From: Phaseolus vulgaris
Lineage: Eukaryota; Streptophyta; Magnoliopsida; Fabales; Fabaceae
DNA length: 64,000 nt
NCBI RefSeq assembly: GCF_000499845.2
Contig: NC_023756.2
Location: 30,529,895-30,593,894, forward strand
Reading direction: 5' to 3'
The position numbers and the translations under genes were made by a program. Numbering within the stretch: position 1 is the first letter of the stretch; each line of letters begins with the position of its first letter. Below are positions 12,401 to 21,605 of the stretch, in pieces. The notes under the pieces were generated by a model. It was not told the origin of the DNA. It saw nothing but the letters and a program-made list of their open reading frames with translations, and did no database searches.

Positions 12401-12648
12401 GGCAAGTCTAACAATTCACCATGCCACGTCCATGTCGTATAACTTTTCAAAAATCCATCACACAAAAGATGTTCTCTTATTTCGGAAACACTCAATATCC
12501 TTCCATTCAAACAATTGACACAAGGACACCTTATTTTTACTCCATTATTACAACTAATAGCATTATGTTGCGCAAACTGTAAGAATTCTTCAACCCCTTT
12601 TTCGTAAGCATCACTTATCCGTGGTGTATTAATCCAACTCCGATCCAT
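9483..12648 (-). pseudogene. CACTA-1 transposase (TNP2/TNPD type), disrupted by 22-bp duplication
   Basis: The N-terminal block (12,648-12,307) starts MDRSWINTPR and encodes the transposase-associated zinc-binding domain with CPCVNC. The main block (12,335-9,483, 950 residues) contains CPRCG near residue 104 and the TNP2 catalytic region at about 195-420 (LATDGMNPFG, ISGPKQPGNDIDVYL, LDVMHVEKNV). A DUF4218-like region follows at about 510-625 (SHDCHVLMQQLLP, GPVYMRWMYPVERYMK), then a DUF4216-like region at about 818-895 (YYGVIVEIWE, FYIQDP). The two blocks are out of frame because a 22-bp segment is tandemly duplicated at 12,286-12,324; one unit alone would keep the frame. TNP2 proteins cut and join CACTA ends in the nucleus. 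This copy cannot make a full-length protein without frameshifting or splicing. Confidence 0.92.
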
Positions 12649-12654
12649 GGAACT

Positions 12655-12930
12655 GCTAAACTAAGAACCAGTGCTTTCAAAATGCAATTCATTAAAAAAT
12701 AAATCAAAATTGCCGAAGGTCGGACACCTCCGGACTCAGAACCAATGCGTTCAATATGTCAAAACAATATATAATCATTGAAGATTAAATCAAAACTGCC
12801 GAAGGTCGAACACCTCCGGACTCAGAATCAGTTCGTTCAATATATGGAATCAATATCTAACTCAAAACAAACACTTTCAAAATATATCTAATATAGAATT
12901 CAATAATAAATAAAAATATACTAACCTTAA
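12655..12930. repeat. About 76-bp imperfect tandem repeat upstream of CACTA-1 transposase
   Basis: The phrases CTCAGAACCAATGCGTTCAA and GCCGAAGGTCGGACACCTCC recur about every 76 bp, giving some 2.5 copies. The array lies between the transposase start codon and the GC-rich block, so in a 5'-leader or promoter position. Confidence 0.7.
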
Positions 12931-12934
12931 AACG

Positions 12935-13400
12935 GTGCGGCAGAGGAGACAATGGCGAAAGCACGGTGGCGTGGCTCACAAGGCAGCGGTCGCGGTTAGC
13001 GAGGCGGCGGAGCACGTCGCGGAACGGCAGTCAGGGGCTTCGTTCGTCGCGCGGCAGGTGCAGGCGGTTGCGTTAGGGTGCGCGGAGGCACGGTGGGAGG
13101 AGCAGCGGCGCGCACACGGCTGGTCGCGATGCGCAGGTGTCGCGGTGCGCGGGGAGGCTCGGGGGTCGCGGTGCGCGGGGAGGCGCGGCGGTCGCGGTGT
13201 GCGGGGAGGCGCGGCTGTCACGGTGCGCGGGGAGGCGCGAGCCTGGCGGGCGTGTGGTCGCAGTGCGCGGGGAGGCGCGGGGGTCGCGGTGCGCGGGGAG
13301 GCGCGGCGGTCGCGGTGCGGTCGGCGCTGAGACGGTCGGTCGGTGGCGAGAGCGGCGGAAACAGTGGCGGTGGTGTAGGGCCTGGGTCGCGGTTTTGTGA
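12935..13400. repeat. GC-rich CpG-dense block with 26-bp minisatellite
   Basis: An abrupt GC-rich island in an AT-rich neighbourhood. The phrase CGCGGTGCGCGGGGAGG starts at 13,141, 13,167, 13,193 and 13,219, exactly 26 bp apart, and then recurs less regularly to about 13,315. Arg/Gly- and Pro-rich open frames here on both strands are consequences of composition. The block sits upstream of the transposase gene near the element's 5' end, so a promoter or methylation-sensing role is plausible. A similar but shorter GC-rich block occurs at the same relative place in CACTA-2. Confidence 0.85.
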
Positions 13401-13483
13401 GAGAGAAGAAAGAGTTGTTTTGCGTAAGAGTGAATTCGAAAGAGGGAAAATGTTCATTCTGAATGAAAAAAAAAATTTGCACA

Positions 13484-13720
13484 TTTAACGACGGTTCTAG
13501 AAGAACCGTCGTGGATTCATTGACATTTAACGACGGTTATTGGCGAACCGTCGTCGATTCCTGCCAGTTCGACTTTTAACGACGGTTGTGGCGGGAACCG
13601 TCGTTAAAAGTGTGCAAAAAATTCAAAAATATTACGCAATTGCCACCGCCTCCCTTATCACGATGGTTATTTCTAAACCGTCTTTAAAGGGTGTCGTTAT
13701 TCAAGTATTTTGTACTAGTG
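13484..13720. repeat. CACTA-1 right terminal and subterminal repeats
   Basis: Four hairpin-like pairs of AACGACGGTT...AACCGTCGT lie within about 220 bp of the right end, which terminates in GTACTAGTG (the inverted CACTAGTAC). The duplication ATG follows at 13,721-13,723. These match the left subterminal repeats in motif. Confidence 0.88.
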
Positions 13721-13723
13721 ATG

Positions 13724-14868
13724 GTCTTGCAGAGATATCTACCTTTGCTGAATGTAGTATCGACCGAGCTGCCTTGATCTACCAAAACCTTGGTGATAGA
13801 AAATTTTTCAATTTCCACTGTAGTGACCATGGGGTCGTCCTAAGCTGGATTAATAGAAGTAAAATCATCATATGTGAAGAGAATTTGAGGGATTCTCGGT
13901 CGGTCTTTGTTGTGGTTGAATGGACTGACTGGATAACCCTTAAAAGTTTCTTACAGGTTGAACTTGAACATCCGCTGCACGCAAATCTCCAACGATCATG
14001 TTAATTACCTCACAAACACCTTGTCTTGAAAAATAGCCATGCGTGGGACTTTCACTCCTTTGTTGTTTTGAAGAACGTCAGTCCTCTTTATAATGAAGTG
14101 ATCGTTCCTCCTTTCGACCATGACCACCTAGCAGGAATCCCCTAGTGATCGTGTTTATGACTTCACGAATGCCTCGTCTGGACTGATCGTCACACTTGGG
14201 ACTTTCGCTCCTTCTTGAATGATCACCCCGCTTGGGGCTTTCGCTCCTTCTTTGTTGTTTTGTAGGACTTCGGTCGTCCTCATGACGTCGTGATCGTTAT
14301 TCCTTTGGACTACGCCGAGAGTATGGTTCCCTTTGTTCATCTCTAGATGGATACCTTTCTCTTTGTAGAGATCGGTATGATCTTTTGTTTGTTGTTTGAA
14401 CAAATTTTCGCAAGTGGCCAACTTGGACAAGTTCTACAATGTTATCCTTCGATGCTTGACACTCTTTGGTCGTATGGCCAAAATAACAGTGGTACTGACA
14501 TCATTTAGACATATCGACATCTCTTGAACTCTGCAACTTTTTCAATGCTAGGATCAAGTCGACATGCAATGCTTCATCCATAATTTTTCATTGATCAACA
14601 TTTAATGGGGTATAAGCATGAAACTGAGGATCGCGGTTATCTCTGAATTTATCAGACTGACTAGGTATATGTCGCTACCTCGGTCTTTCTCCTTTTCTTT
14701 GTCTCCTCCATTGTCTACTTGAACATTCTTGTGATAATCATGTAGTTCCTTAATTTGCATGAATTGAGTTGCCTCGTTTCTCAATTCATCTATGTTTTTT
14801 GCTGGTTTCTTTATTAGACTATTAGTGAACTGTTCGGGTCGGAGAGTTGAGATCAAATGATGTAGTTT
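13724..14868 (-). pseudogene. Gypsy A copy 1: gag and protease start (degenerate)
   Basis: This is the continuation of copy 1 beyond CACTA-1. The minus strand encodes, from right to left, gag nucleocapsid-side sequence (14,856-14,602 and 14,430-14,155, with a Lys/Glu-rich tract and MSKLATCENLF) and then the gag-protease linker up to the CACTA-1 breakpoint. It aligns throughout with copy 2 (15,556-16,800), but copy 1 lacks about 100 bp of the protease present in copy 2 and has several stops. It ends at about 14,868, where sequence switches to RT of copy 2. Confidence 0.8.
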
Positions 14869-15229
14869 GCTTTTTTAATGAAGTCGGCTTGACGAGCTTG
14901 TCAGCTTCCTTACCCACTGCATTGCGCTTCTCTTCACCCATTTTTCTCTTCTTCTAGGCGATCAGTCTTGCTTCTTTGTAGACCAAAAGGTGATGTGTGA
15001 TAGCATCTGGACTTTCTCCTGGCATATCAACAACCATCTAGGCAAATAAATCAGAATTGTCAGTTAGTGTCTGACTTATTAATTTGTCGTCGGTCGACTT
15101 TAATGAAGCCCCTAAGTGTGTTGTATGTTCTTCATCATGTAGGGGTAGCGGACGGAGATCCTCACCCACCTCAATACGAGTGTCATTGAGTTAGGGGTCG
15201 AGGTCGACCAATGCGACCATATGTTCTCT

Positions 15230-16090
15230 TTAGGGAGATCTTGTTTCCTGAGACCGATCTCTGATCGGTCTTCTAGACCTTGGATAACATTCTCTTCTAC
15301 ATTCTCTCAACCGTCCACACAGTGATTCTTTGTAACATAGTTGATTGGTTGATTTGACTTTCAGGCTTGCAACGTAACACTCTCGAGCTACCTTTTGATC
15401 AACATGAACGATGATTATGTCACCTGAAGCATATGGAAACTTCATCGCGAGATGCGGAGTTGACACTATTGCTCTAAGGTAGTTGATGGATGACCGCCCA
15501 AGCAAGATGTTATATGAAGTATTGGCATTAACAAGAAGATACCTGATTTTAATGGTCTTGCAGAGATATCTACCTTCGCCAAATGTAGTGTATAAGTCAA
15601 TATACCCTCGAGTGTCCACTCATTCGCCAGAAAATCCTACTATCTGGTCATCATACGGTTGGATTTCTCATTATGGAATCCTCATTTTTTTGAAAGTTTT
15701 CCAGTATAAAATGTCGACTGAGCTTCCTTGATCTACCAAAACCTTGGTGATAGCAATTTTTTCAATTTCCACTATAATGACCATGGGGTCATCTTGAGCT
15801 GGATTAATAATAGTAAAATCATCATCTGTGAAGAGAATTGGAGGGATTCTCGGTTGGTCTTTGATTGTGGTTGAATGAACTGACTGAATAGCCATTATAA
15901 TTTTCTTGCAGGTTGAACTTGAACATTCTCCGCACGCAAATCCTCCCGCGATCATGTTGATTACCTCATGAACACCTTGTCCTAAAAAATAGCCACGCTT
16001 CGAACTTTCACTCCTTTGTTGTTTTGAAGAACGTTTGTCGTCTCTATAATGACGTGATCGTTCCTCCTTTCCACCACGATCACCGAGCAC
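15230..16090 (-). pseudogene. Gypsy A copy 2 protease
   Basis: 16,090-15,671 encodes the gag-protease linker and the retropepsin active site VLVDQGSSVDILYW. This DQGSS form, with Gln where most retropepsins have Ser or Thr, recurs in the other protease in this window. 15,619-15,230 encodes the second half (LLVNANTSYNILLGR) in another frame. The join at 15,548-15,570 is the uninterrupted equivalent of the CACTA-1 insertion site. Retropepsin would cleave the polyprotein; this copy is broken by a frameshift. Confidence 0.82.
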
Positions 16091-16109
16091 GAATCCCCAG
16101 TTATTGTGT

Positions 16110-17040
16110 TTATGACTTCACGAACGCCTTGTTTGAAGTGATCCCCACGCCTGGGACTTTCGCTCCATCTTGAACGATCACCCCGCTTCGGGCTTTCGCT
16201 CCTTCTTTGCTATTTTGTAGGATGTTAGTCGTGCTCATGGCGTCGTGATCATTCTTCCTCTCGACTATGCCAAGAGTATGGTTTCCTTCGTTCATCTCTA
16301 AATGGATACCTTTCTCTTTGTGGAGATCGCTACAAGCTTTTGTTCGCCGCTTGAACAAATTTTCGCAAGTGGCCAACTTGGACAAGTTCTACAATGTTAT
16401 CCTTCAATGCTTGACACTCTTTGGTCCTATGGCCAAAATTACGGTGGTATCGACACTATTTAGACATGTTGGCATCTCTTGGACTCTGCAACTTTTTCAA
16501 TGCCGAGATTAAGTCGGCATGCAATGCTTCATCCATAATTTTTCCCAGATTAGCATTTAATGGGGTATAAGCATGAAATTGAGGACCTCGGTTATCTCTG
16601 AATTTATCAGATCGACCGAGTATATGTCACTACCTCAGTCTTTCTCCTTTCCTTTGTCTCATCCATTTTCTCCTTGAGCATTCTTGTGATAATCATGTAG
16701 TTCCTCAATTTAAACGAATTTAGTTGCCTGATTTCTCAATTCATCTAATTTTTTTGCTGGTTTTTTTAATAGACTACCAGTGAACTGTCTGGGTCAGAGA
16801 GTTGAAATCAAATGATGCATGGCTATCTCTTGCATGAGGTTTCTGATGCTCAGAGACAATTTGTTAAATTTTTTCATGAATGCTCGTAAGGGTTCTCCTT
16901 TCTCTTGTCTGACATTGAGAAGAGTTAGAGATGATATGTGGTGCAGTCGACTAGTTGCAAATTGAGTACTAAATTTGGCTGACAAAGTTTTGAAGTTATC
17001 CACTGAATCAAATTGATGTTGAGTAAACCAACTGAGTGCC
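16110..17040 (-). pseudogene. Gypsy A copy 2 gag
   Basis: The capsid region (about 17,040-16,794) contains ALSWFTQH, then LNVRQEKGEPLRAFMKKFN, the pattern of the Retrotrans_gag family. The downstream block (16,385-16,110) is a hydrophilic nucleocapsid-side stretch beginning MSKLATCENLF. Frameshifts lie between blocks. Gag would form the cytoplasmic virus-like particle that houses reverse transcription; here it is a relic. Confidence 0.78.
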
Positions 17041-17045
17041 CTTTA

Positions 17046-17885
17046 TTTGAGAGGAAACGGTGTTCTCACTCGAGGAAACAGTGTTCTCTGCGAACCTGCT
17101 CTTTCCTCCTCGAGACTTCTAACCCAAGGAGAAGCCTGCGACTGACCTCTTAAAAGAGGATTTCACCGATGAACCATTTCTCCCAAACTTAACATTCTCA
17201 CTTGAAGGGAAGGTGTCCTCTACGAACCTACCTCTTTCGCATTCGAGATCTTCCAACGCAAGGGAAAGGCTCGTATCTGACCTCGTCCTCGCTCAAAGGC
17301 GAGGGAGGATTTCTCTAGTGAACCATGCTTGTTCATTCTTGGCGTTCTCACTCGAAGGGGAGGTGTTCTCTACGAACCTACCTTTCTCGCTCAAGAGACC
17401 TCTAACGCAAGGTGAACAGTTCGTAACTGACCTCATCTTCGCTCAAAGGCGCTGAGGATTTAACTGGTGAACTATTTCGTTCAACCTTGGCGTTCTCACT
17501 CGAGAGGGAGGTGTTCTCTACGAACCTACCTTTCCCGCTCACAAGACTTCTAACGCAAGGTGAACAAGTTGTTAACTAACCTCATCTCCGCTCAAAGGCG
17601 TCAAGGATTTAACTGGTGAACTATTTCGTTCAACCTTGGCGTTTTCACTCAAAAGGGGAGGTGTTCTCTACGAACCTACCTCTTCGCTCACGAGACCTCT
17701 AACGCAAGGAAAACAAGTCCTTGACTGACCTCGGCTTCGCTCAAGGGCGAGGAGGATTTATCTGGTGAGCTATTTCGTTCAACCTTGGCGTTTTCACTCG
17801 AAAGGGGGGGTGTTCTCTACGAACTTACCTCTCCGCTCACGAGACCTCTAACGCAAGGAAAACAAGTCCTTGACTGAATTGTACA
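17046..17885. repeat. 149-bp tandem repeat in Tat-1 3' region, about 6 units
   Basis: The phrase TTGGCGTTCTCACTCGA and the following GGTGTTCTCTACGAACCTAC recur at 17,341, 17,489, 17,638 and 17,787 (spacing 148-149), with two more diverged units to the left from about 17,059. The reverse-complement form appears at 43,634-44,075 in Tat-2. It lies downstream of pol, where Tat-lineage elements are known to carry hypervariable tandem repeats. Confidence 0.9.
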
Positions 17886-17989
17886 CAACTCGAGAAAATA
17901 TTTCAATCGAAATTTATTGGGTGACCTCATTAAAAAACCCTTATAAGGGAAAAAAAGCGTCCCCTAATACAATGTACAACGTTACTGCT

Positions 17990-18130
17990 TAACTGAAATA
18001 AAACTTGAAGTCGGTCGCATTCCATGTGCGAGGAATCGAGCCTCGTTTCAGCGTCTTAAGTCTGCATGCTTTGTTCCCAAGGACCTCTGTTACTCTGAAA
18101 GAATCAGTCCATATGGGGGAGGGCTGACAT
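17990..18130 (-). pseudogene. Tat-1 integrase C-terminal remnant
   Basis: The minus strand reads FRVTEVLGNKACRLKTLKRG then IPRTW and FKFYFS before a stop. This is the usual C-terminal tail of Tat/Gypsy integrase (a 'VLGxGAYRL...IPRTWN' pattern). It follows RNase H sequence directly at about 18,130-18,160, so the zinc-binding domain and the catalytic DDE core are deleted. Confidence 0.72.
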
Positions 18131-18159
18131 GAGACCACCAGGACCGCCTTCTCCGGTAC

Positions 18160-18600
18160 CTAGTATCTTTCCTCAAGTCCTTGCCATACTCTTCCCACTA
18201 AGCACATGAGTTTTTGAAACTGGTCTTGTTCTTGAACAAGGACTGAACTGATCGCCTGATCGATCACCGCTAGATACAAACTAAATGGCGTGCTTAGCTG
18301 TGGTTTGCACAAGACTGGAGAGCTGACTAAGTACTCCTTCAACTTGATGAACACCTCTTTACCCTCTTGGTAAGGGAGGCCGCCCCCTCCTCCAACTGGT
18401 GCAAATCCAGACAAGACACACATGCGCCTCGTCAGTGCGCGCCTTTCTGGGTTTGTTTTCATACCACGCTTAGTGAGCAAGAAACCCAAAAACTTCCCTG
18501 CTTCTATTCCGAACACACACTTCTCGGGGTCCGGTTTCAGCCTGTACTCGACCATCTTTACGAACAGAACTTCTAAGCCAATTAGGTGTCGTTCCTTCAC
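18160..18600 (-). pseudogene. Tat-1 RT C-terminus and start of RNase H
   Basis: The block starts at LEVLFVKM..LKPDPEKCVFGIEAGKFLGFL, the RT thumb region that normally lies just after the YVDD loop. It then runs through the connection to VLCKPQLSTPFSLYLAV (RNase H start). The RT palm, including YVDD, is absent between this block and the protease block ending near 18,630. The element therefore cannot encode active reverse transcriptase. Confidence 0.8.
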
Positions 18601-18629
18601 CCTCTGGTGGATAGGTCAGACCTTGGCAT

Positions 18630-19391
18630 TCAGATCCTGCGTCGTTTAGTCGAGGGTGTTGCTAAGTTTGGAGACCTTTCCTCTCTTTCCCCTGGATCGC
18701 CAAATGGATCAGGTCTGCTCTCCCGGGCTATCCTTTCGCGAGCAATCTCTGCTTTGGTCCAGGCGGTTTCGGTGCAATTGACCTCGGGTTGGGCGACCTC
18801 CTCTGTGTGCGGTGGTCGTGTAGTGACCATGCATACCCCTCTCTTCGTTTTAAGGTTGTTCTCATAACATCTCTTGACCTCCTTCTGGTCTGACTTGATG
18901 GTAATCACCTTTCCTGCCAAGTTAGGAAGCTTCATCTTCATGTGCCTCGTCGACGGTACCGCCTCCAACCTATTCAGTGTAGGTCTACCCAACAACATGT
19001 TATAAGCAGAGGAGGCATTGACGACGAGATACCTAATGTTTTCCGTACAAGACGCGGTACCATCCGTGAAGGTGGTCCTCAGCTCTAAACTCCCACACGC
19101 CTCCACCTGGTCTCCCGCGAAACCGTACAAGCATCCTGTATAGGGCCTTAGCATGTTGGGAAACAATTGCAGCTTGTTGAAAGTCGTCCAGAACATTACG
19201 TCTGTCGAGCTTCCTTGATCCACTAGTACACGGTGCACCTTTCTTCTCGCGATTACCACTGAGATGACCACCGGGTCGTTGTCATGGGGAACAACGTCTT
19301 GGAGGTCGGCCTTGGTGAAGACATGGTCGACATCGAAAGCATCGTCGGCCCTTTGTGCTTCTACCGACATCACCGCCCGTGCGTACCTCTT
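18630..19391 (-). pseudogene. Tat-1 protease
   Basis: A retropepsin of about 247 residues with VHRVLVDQGSSTDVMFW (active-site Asp) and YLVVNASSAYNMLLGRPTLN, followed by a charged linker. It is in the same frame as the upstream gag C-terminal block but separated from it by one in-frame TGA at 19,394-19,392. That codon could have been CGA before a C-to-T change. Confidence 0.83.
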
Positions 19392-19832
19392 TCATTGGGA
19401 AGCGGTGCAATCTCCTCCCAAGAAACCTCCCCCGATGGTGTGGATCTCACCATGCACAGGGACTTCGTGCCCCGGGCTACCCCCTGTCACTGCCACGTCC
19501 TCAGTCCCCTGCTTTCCTTGCAAGTAATCCCTATGGAAACCGTTCTTCACCAACTCATTTAGTTGGTGTCCGAGTGCCAAACAGTTGCATATGGGATGGC
19601 CGAATGCTTGGTGGAACTCACACCAGGCGTTCTTGTTGGGCCCGAGCCTCTTGTCAGTCTTCAGGGGCACCTTCAGCTTCTCCGCTATGTTGGGGATGGC
19701 GATCAGGTCCTTCAATTCTAACATGAATTCGTGCCTTGGTGGCACGTTCTCCCTCTCACGCCCCCTGGTTTGAGGCTTTCTTGGCTGGTAGGGCTGCTGC
19801 TTTGTCGGGTCTTCTTCTCTGTGTTGCCTCAT
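19392..19832 (-). pseudogene. Tat-1 gag C-terminal (nucleocapsid-side) block
   Basis: An Arg/Gln-rich start, then CEFHQAFGHPICNCLALGHQ, the cysteine/histidine motif usual at the end of Tat gag. Its frame differs from the main gag block, which overlaps it at 19,756-19,832, so a frameshift separates them. It ends at the in-frame TGA before the protease. Confidence 0.75.
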
Positions 19833-20700
19833 GCACCCTTAGGGGTTGAGGTCGACCTGCTGCACGCGGGCGCGTGGGAACCACACACGTGAGCTTCTCA
19901 TTAACTTCCCCTTCCGCCGCAATATAAGCCACCGCGCGACGCTTTATCTCGACAAATGTCTTAGGGCAATTTCTGATAAGCGATTCACTAAAGGGCCCTG
20001 GCACAATGCCCTTTCTGAACGCGTGCACCATCATCGTTTCGTCCGTAGTGTTCAACCTCACCACCTGTGCTCCGAAACGGTGAAGGAACTCCTTCAGGGA
20101 CTCCCCCTGATATTGTCTTATGTCAAAGAGATCATAAGAGACGGGTGGGGGAGCCCGATTCGCAATGTACTGCACCTTGAACAGCTTTGTAAGCTGTGGG
20201 AACGACGTCACATGCCCATCAAGGAGGCTGATGAACCAGTCCATCGCTGTTCCCACCAAGGTGCTCATGAACAACTTGCATCTCACCGCATCGGAGCCCC
20301 CAACTAGCATCATCTGCGTATGGAAAACCGTGAGATGGGCCTCCGGGTCCTCTGTTCCAGCGAAGGTAACTTTGGGCCCTACGAACGTGGTCGATATCAT
20401 AGCATCCATGATTTCCTGCGAGAATGGCATCGGAAACTCCCTAGGTGGCGTCGCAGGTTCTCGATCTCCTTCCTCACGTGTGCTTGCCTGGTTTTGCAGA
20501 ACCCTGTGCAATTCTTCATTCGAAAGGCGTAGTTCTTCATTCGTTTCCCGCGACATCGCCAAATCATCCTGGAGGCGTTCTTGGTTTGCTCTTGACGCAA
20601 CCACTTTTTCTTGAAGGGCTTCCATCGTTTCCATAACCTGTTGCAAGGTGAGGCTTTTACCTCCGTTTGGTGCAACAGGTCCTTGTCTCGGATTTCTCAT
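19756..20700 (-). CDS. Tat-1 gag (314 aa open block)
   Basis: Starts at ATG 20,700, about 50 bp inside the primer site. Residues about 20-70 form an acidic, Gln/Glu-rich coiled-coil-like segment. Residues about 105-250 form the Retrotrans_gag capsid (GTEDPEAHLTVFHTQM, LVGTAMDWFISL, YQGESLKEFLHRFGAQV). The open frame is long but shifts before the zinc-motif block. Gag packages the element RNA in the cytoplasm. Tat-2 has the same N-terminus with a lost ATG. Confidence 0.85.
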   Translation of the reverse strand: MRNPRQGPVAPNGGKSLTLQQVMETMEALQEKVVASRANQERLQDDLAMSRETNEELRLSNEELHRVLQNQASTREEGDREPATPPREFPMPFSQEIMDAMISTTFVGPKVTFAGTEDPEAHLTVFHTQMMLVGGSDAVRCKLFMSTLVGTAMDWFISLLDGHVTSFPQLTKLFKVQYIANRAPPPVSYDLFDIRQYQGESLKEFLHRFGAQVVRLNTTDETMMVHAFRKGIVPGPFSESLIRNCPKTFVEIKRRAVAYIAAEGEVNEKLTCVVPTRPRAAGRPQPLRVHEATQRRRPDKAAALPAKKASNQGA

Positions 20701-20747
20701 CTTCTCAGTCTTTTTGGTTCTTGCTAGTGGGACAGTGTTTTAGATCG

Positions 20748-20769
20748 TGCCCCACGGTGGGCGCCAAAA
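20748..20769 (-). other. Tat-1 primer binding region
   Basis: Immediately inside the LTR, the minus strand reads TTTTGGCGCCCACCGTGGGG, the same phrase that follows the 5' LTR of Tat-2 and resembles that of the element at 62,780. This is where a tRNA 3' end would prime minus-strand DNA. The tRNA was not identified. Confidence 0.75.
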
Positions 20770-21605
20770 TGTTCCTGCCGGTTGACCAAACATGTCTTTG
20801 TGCGCCTACGTCACTCTCACGTCCAGAATCCCTGCGCTTCACACGTGCTTTATGCCGGAAAACACAAAGACAAAGGGCGCCCTAGAGGCCGTTTGCACTC
20901 CGACGCTCAAGTCAATCTTAGGGCTAGGAAACACCAAACTATATCGTAAAACTATCACTGTGTGTGTTAAGCGGCGCAAATGAATAGCATACCTTGCTAA
21001 GTTTGTTGCTTTCTTTTATATAGACTGAAACTAGGGTTTCCTCTTTTCCCAAAATGGGCTTTCTGAGGGGGTGGGCCCAGCACTGTCGTTACCCACTCCT
21101 AGGATAACCTAGCGCGTGGGTTCCGTAACTGGAGTGCAACCTCTAACAGGGTGACCACCTGGATGCCTCATCGTGCACCTGATCTCTGGGGTCACCTGCC
21201 TTGGGAGTGCCCTAGCTGTTCATGTGCCATGCATGTAGCTCGCCCCTGGAATGTGGAACTCGAAGGTCGTACCTTTTCCAGCGGCTCTATACTTGTGTTA
21301 CGCCTAAACGCGTCATCCACTCCACACGCATGGACTCTCGTGACCTAGGCTCTTCCCTCACTGATAATTGGTGTGTGGTCTGGGATCCACCTCTTGTGGC
21401 CCAACTCTATTGTTCGGGCCGCGATGTCCGACCTTTCCACACTGTCTAGTGGCACGTCGATACATCTTGGTGACCAATGTCTGACCACTCTTTGGTTCCT
21501 TGACGCACGTGCTTCATGGGATACTGGCCCATGCCGCTCGTGAGACCCTGCTTACATGGACCAACATTACTAGTGGTCAACGACGCCCAAGGACTGGTCG
21601 GTACA
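20770..21605 (-). repeat. Tat-1 5' LTR, 836 bp
   Basis: On the minus strand it begins TGTACCGACCAGTCC and ends CCGGCAGGAACA, the same termini as the Tat-2 LTRs (42,454-43,121; 61,057-61,900) and the solo LTR at 39,241-40,228. It includes a TATA-like CTATATAAAAG on the minus strand near 21,015. The bases after it (AAAAG) would be the target duplication, but the partner end is missing. Confidence 0.9.

Larger units (their letters stand above)
6050..13720 (-). mobile_element. CACTA-1, 7.7 kb CACTA (En/Spm-type) transposon
   Basis: The left end reads CACCAGTACAAAAAG. The right end, reverse-complemented, reads CACTAGTACAAAATAC. The element is flanked by the 3-bp duplication ATG (6,047-6,049 and 13,721-13,723). 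Both ends carry subterminal hairpin-forming ACGACGGTT/AACCGTCGT repeats. It encodes, on the minus strand, a TNP2-type transposase (12,648-9,483) and a second gene with a Transposase_24 and Ulp1-like protease region (9,399-6,485). Coding order places the 5' end on the right. The left terminus has a C in place of T at position 4 of CACTA, which may weaken mobility. The uninterrupted paralogous site at 15,548-15,570 confirms both boundaries. Confidence 0.95.
14869..17045 (-). mobile_element. Gypsy A, copy 2: RT start, protease, gag (degenerate)
   Basis: A second partial copy in the same orientation as copy 1. It starts at the left within the RT (sequence equivalent to 5,360-5,440) and runs through protease and gag on the minus strand. 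At 14,858-14,870, gag of copy 1 joins RT of copy 2 with only a few shared bases, indicating illegitimate rather than LTR-mediated recombination. At the right it stops near 17,045, against the 149-bp repeats of Tat-1; no LTR or primer site is present there. Confidence 0.8.
17046..21605 (-). mobile_element. Tat-1, deleted Tat-type Gypsy retrotransposon
   Basis: From right to left on the minus strand the order is: 5' LTR (20,770-21,605), primer binding region, gag, protease, a remnant of RT and RNase H, the integrase C-terminus, and a 3' untranslated region of 149-bp tandem repeats. The 3' LTR is missing; the left edge abuts Gypsy A near 17,045. Two internal deletions removed the RT palm and the integrase core. 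Base composition is GC-richer than its neighbours. A related element, Tat-2, lies at 42,454-61,900. Confidence 0.88.

Noticed and set aside
12935..13488. Several long Arg/Gly- or Pro/Ala-rich open frames on both strands
   Set aside because: They coincide with the GC-rich 26-bp minisatellite. Open frames in several phases of one repeat are a composition effect, and none has a family signature.
13540..14004. 154-codon plus-strand open frame spanning the CACTA-1 right end
   Set aside because: It crosses the transposon boundary and is antisense to Gypsy A gag/protease, so it cannot be a conserved gene.
17046..17885. CRISPR-like or bacterial repeat array
   Set aside because: Units are contiguous 149-bp repeats without spacers, inside a plant retrotransposon.
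19264..20636. Many plus-strand open frames of 60-150 codons
   Set aside because: They are antisense shadows of the GC-richer Tat-1 gag and protease.
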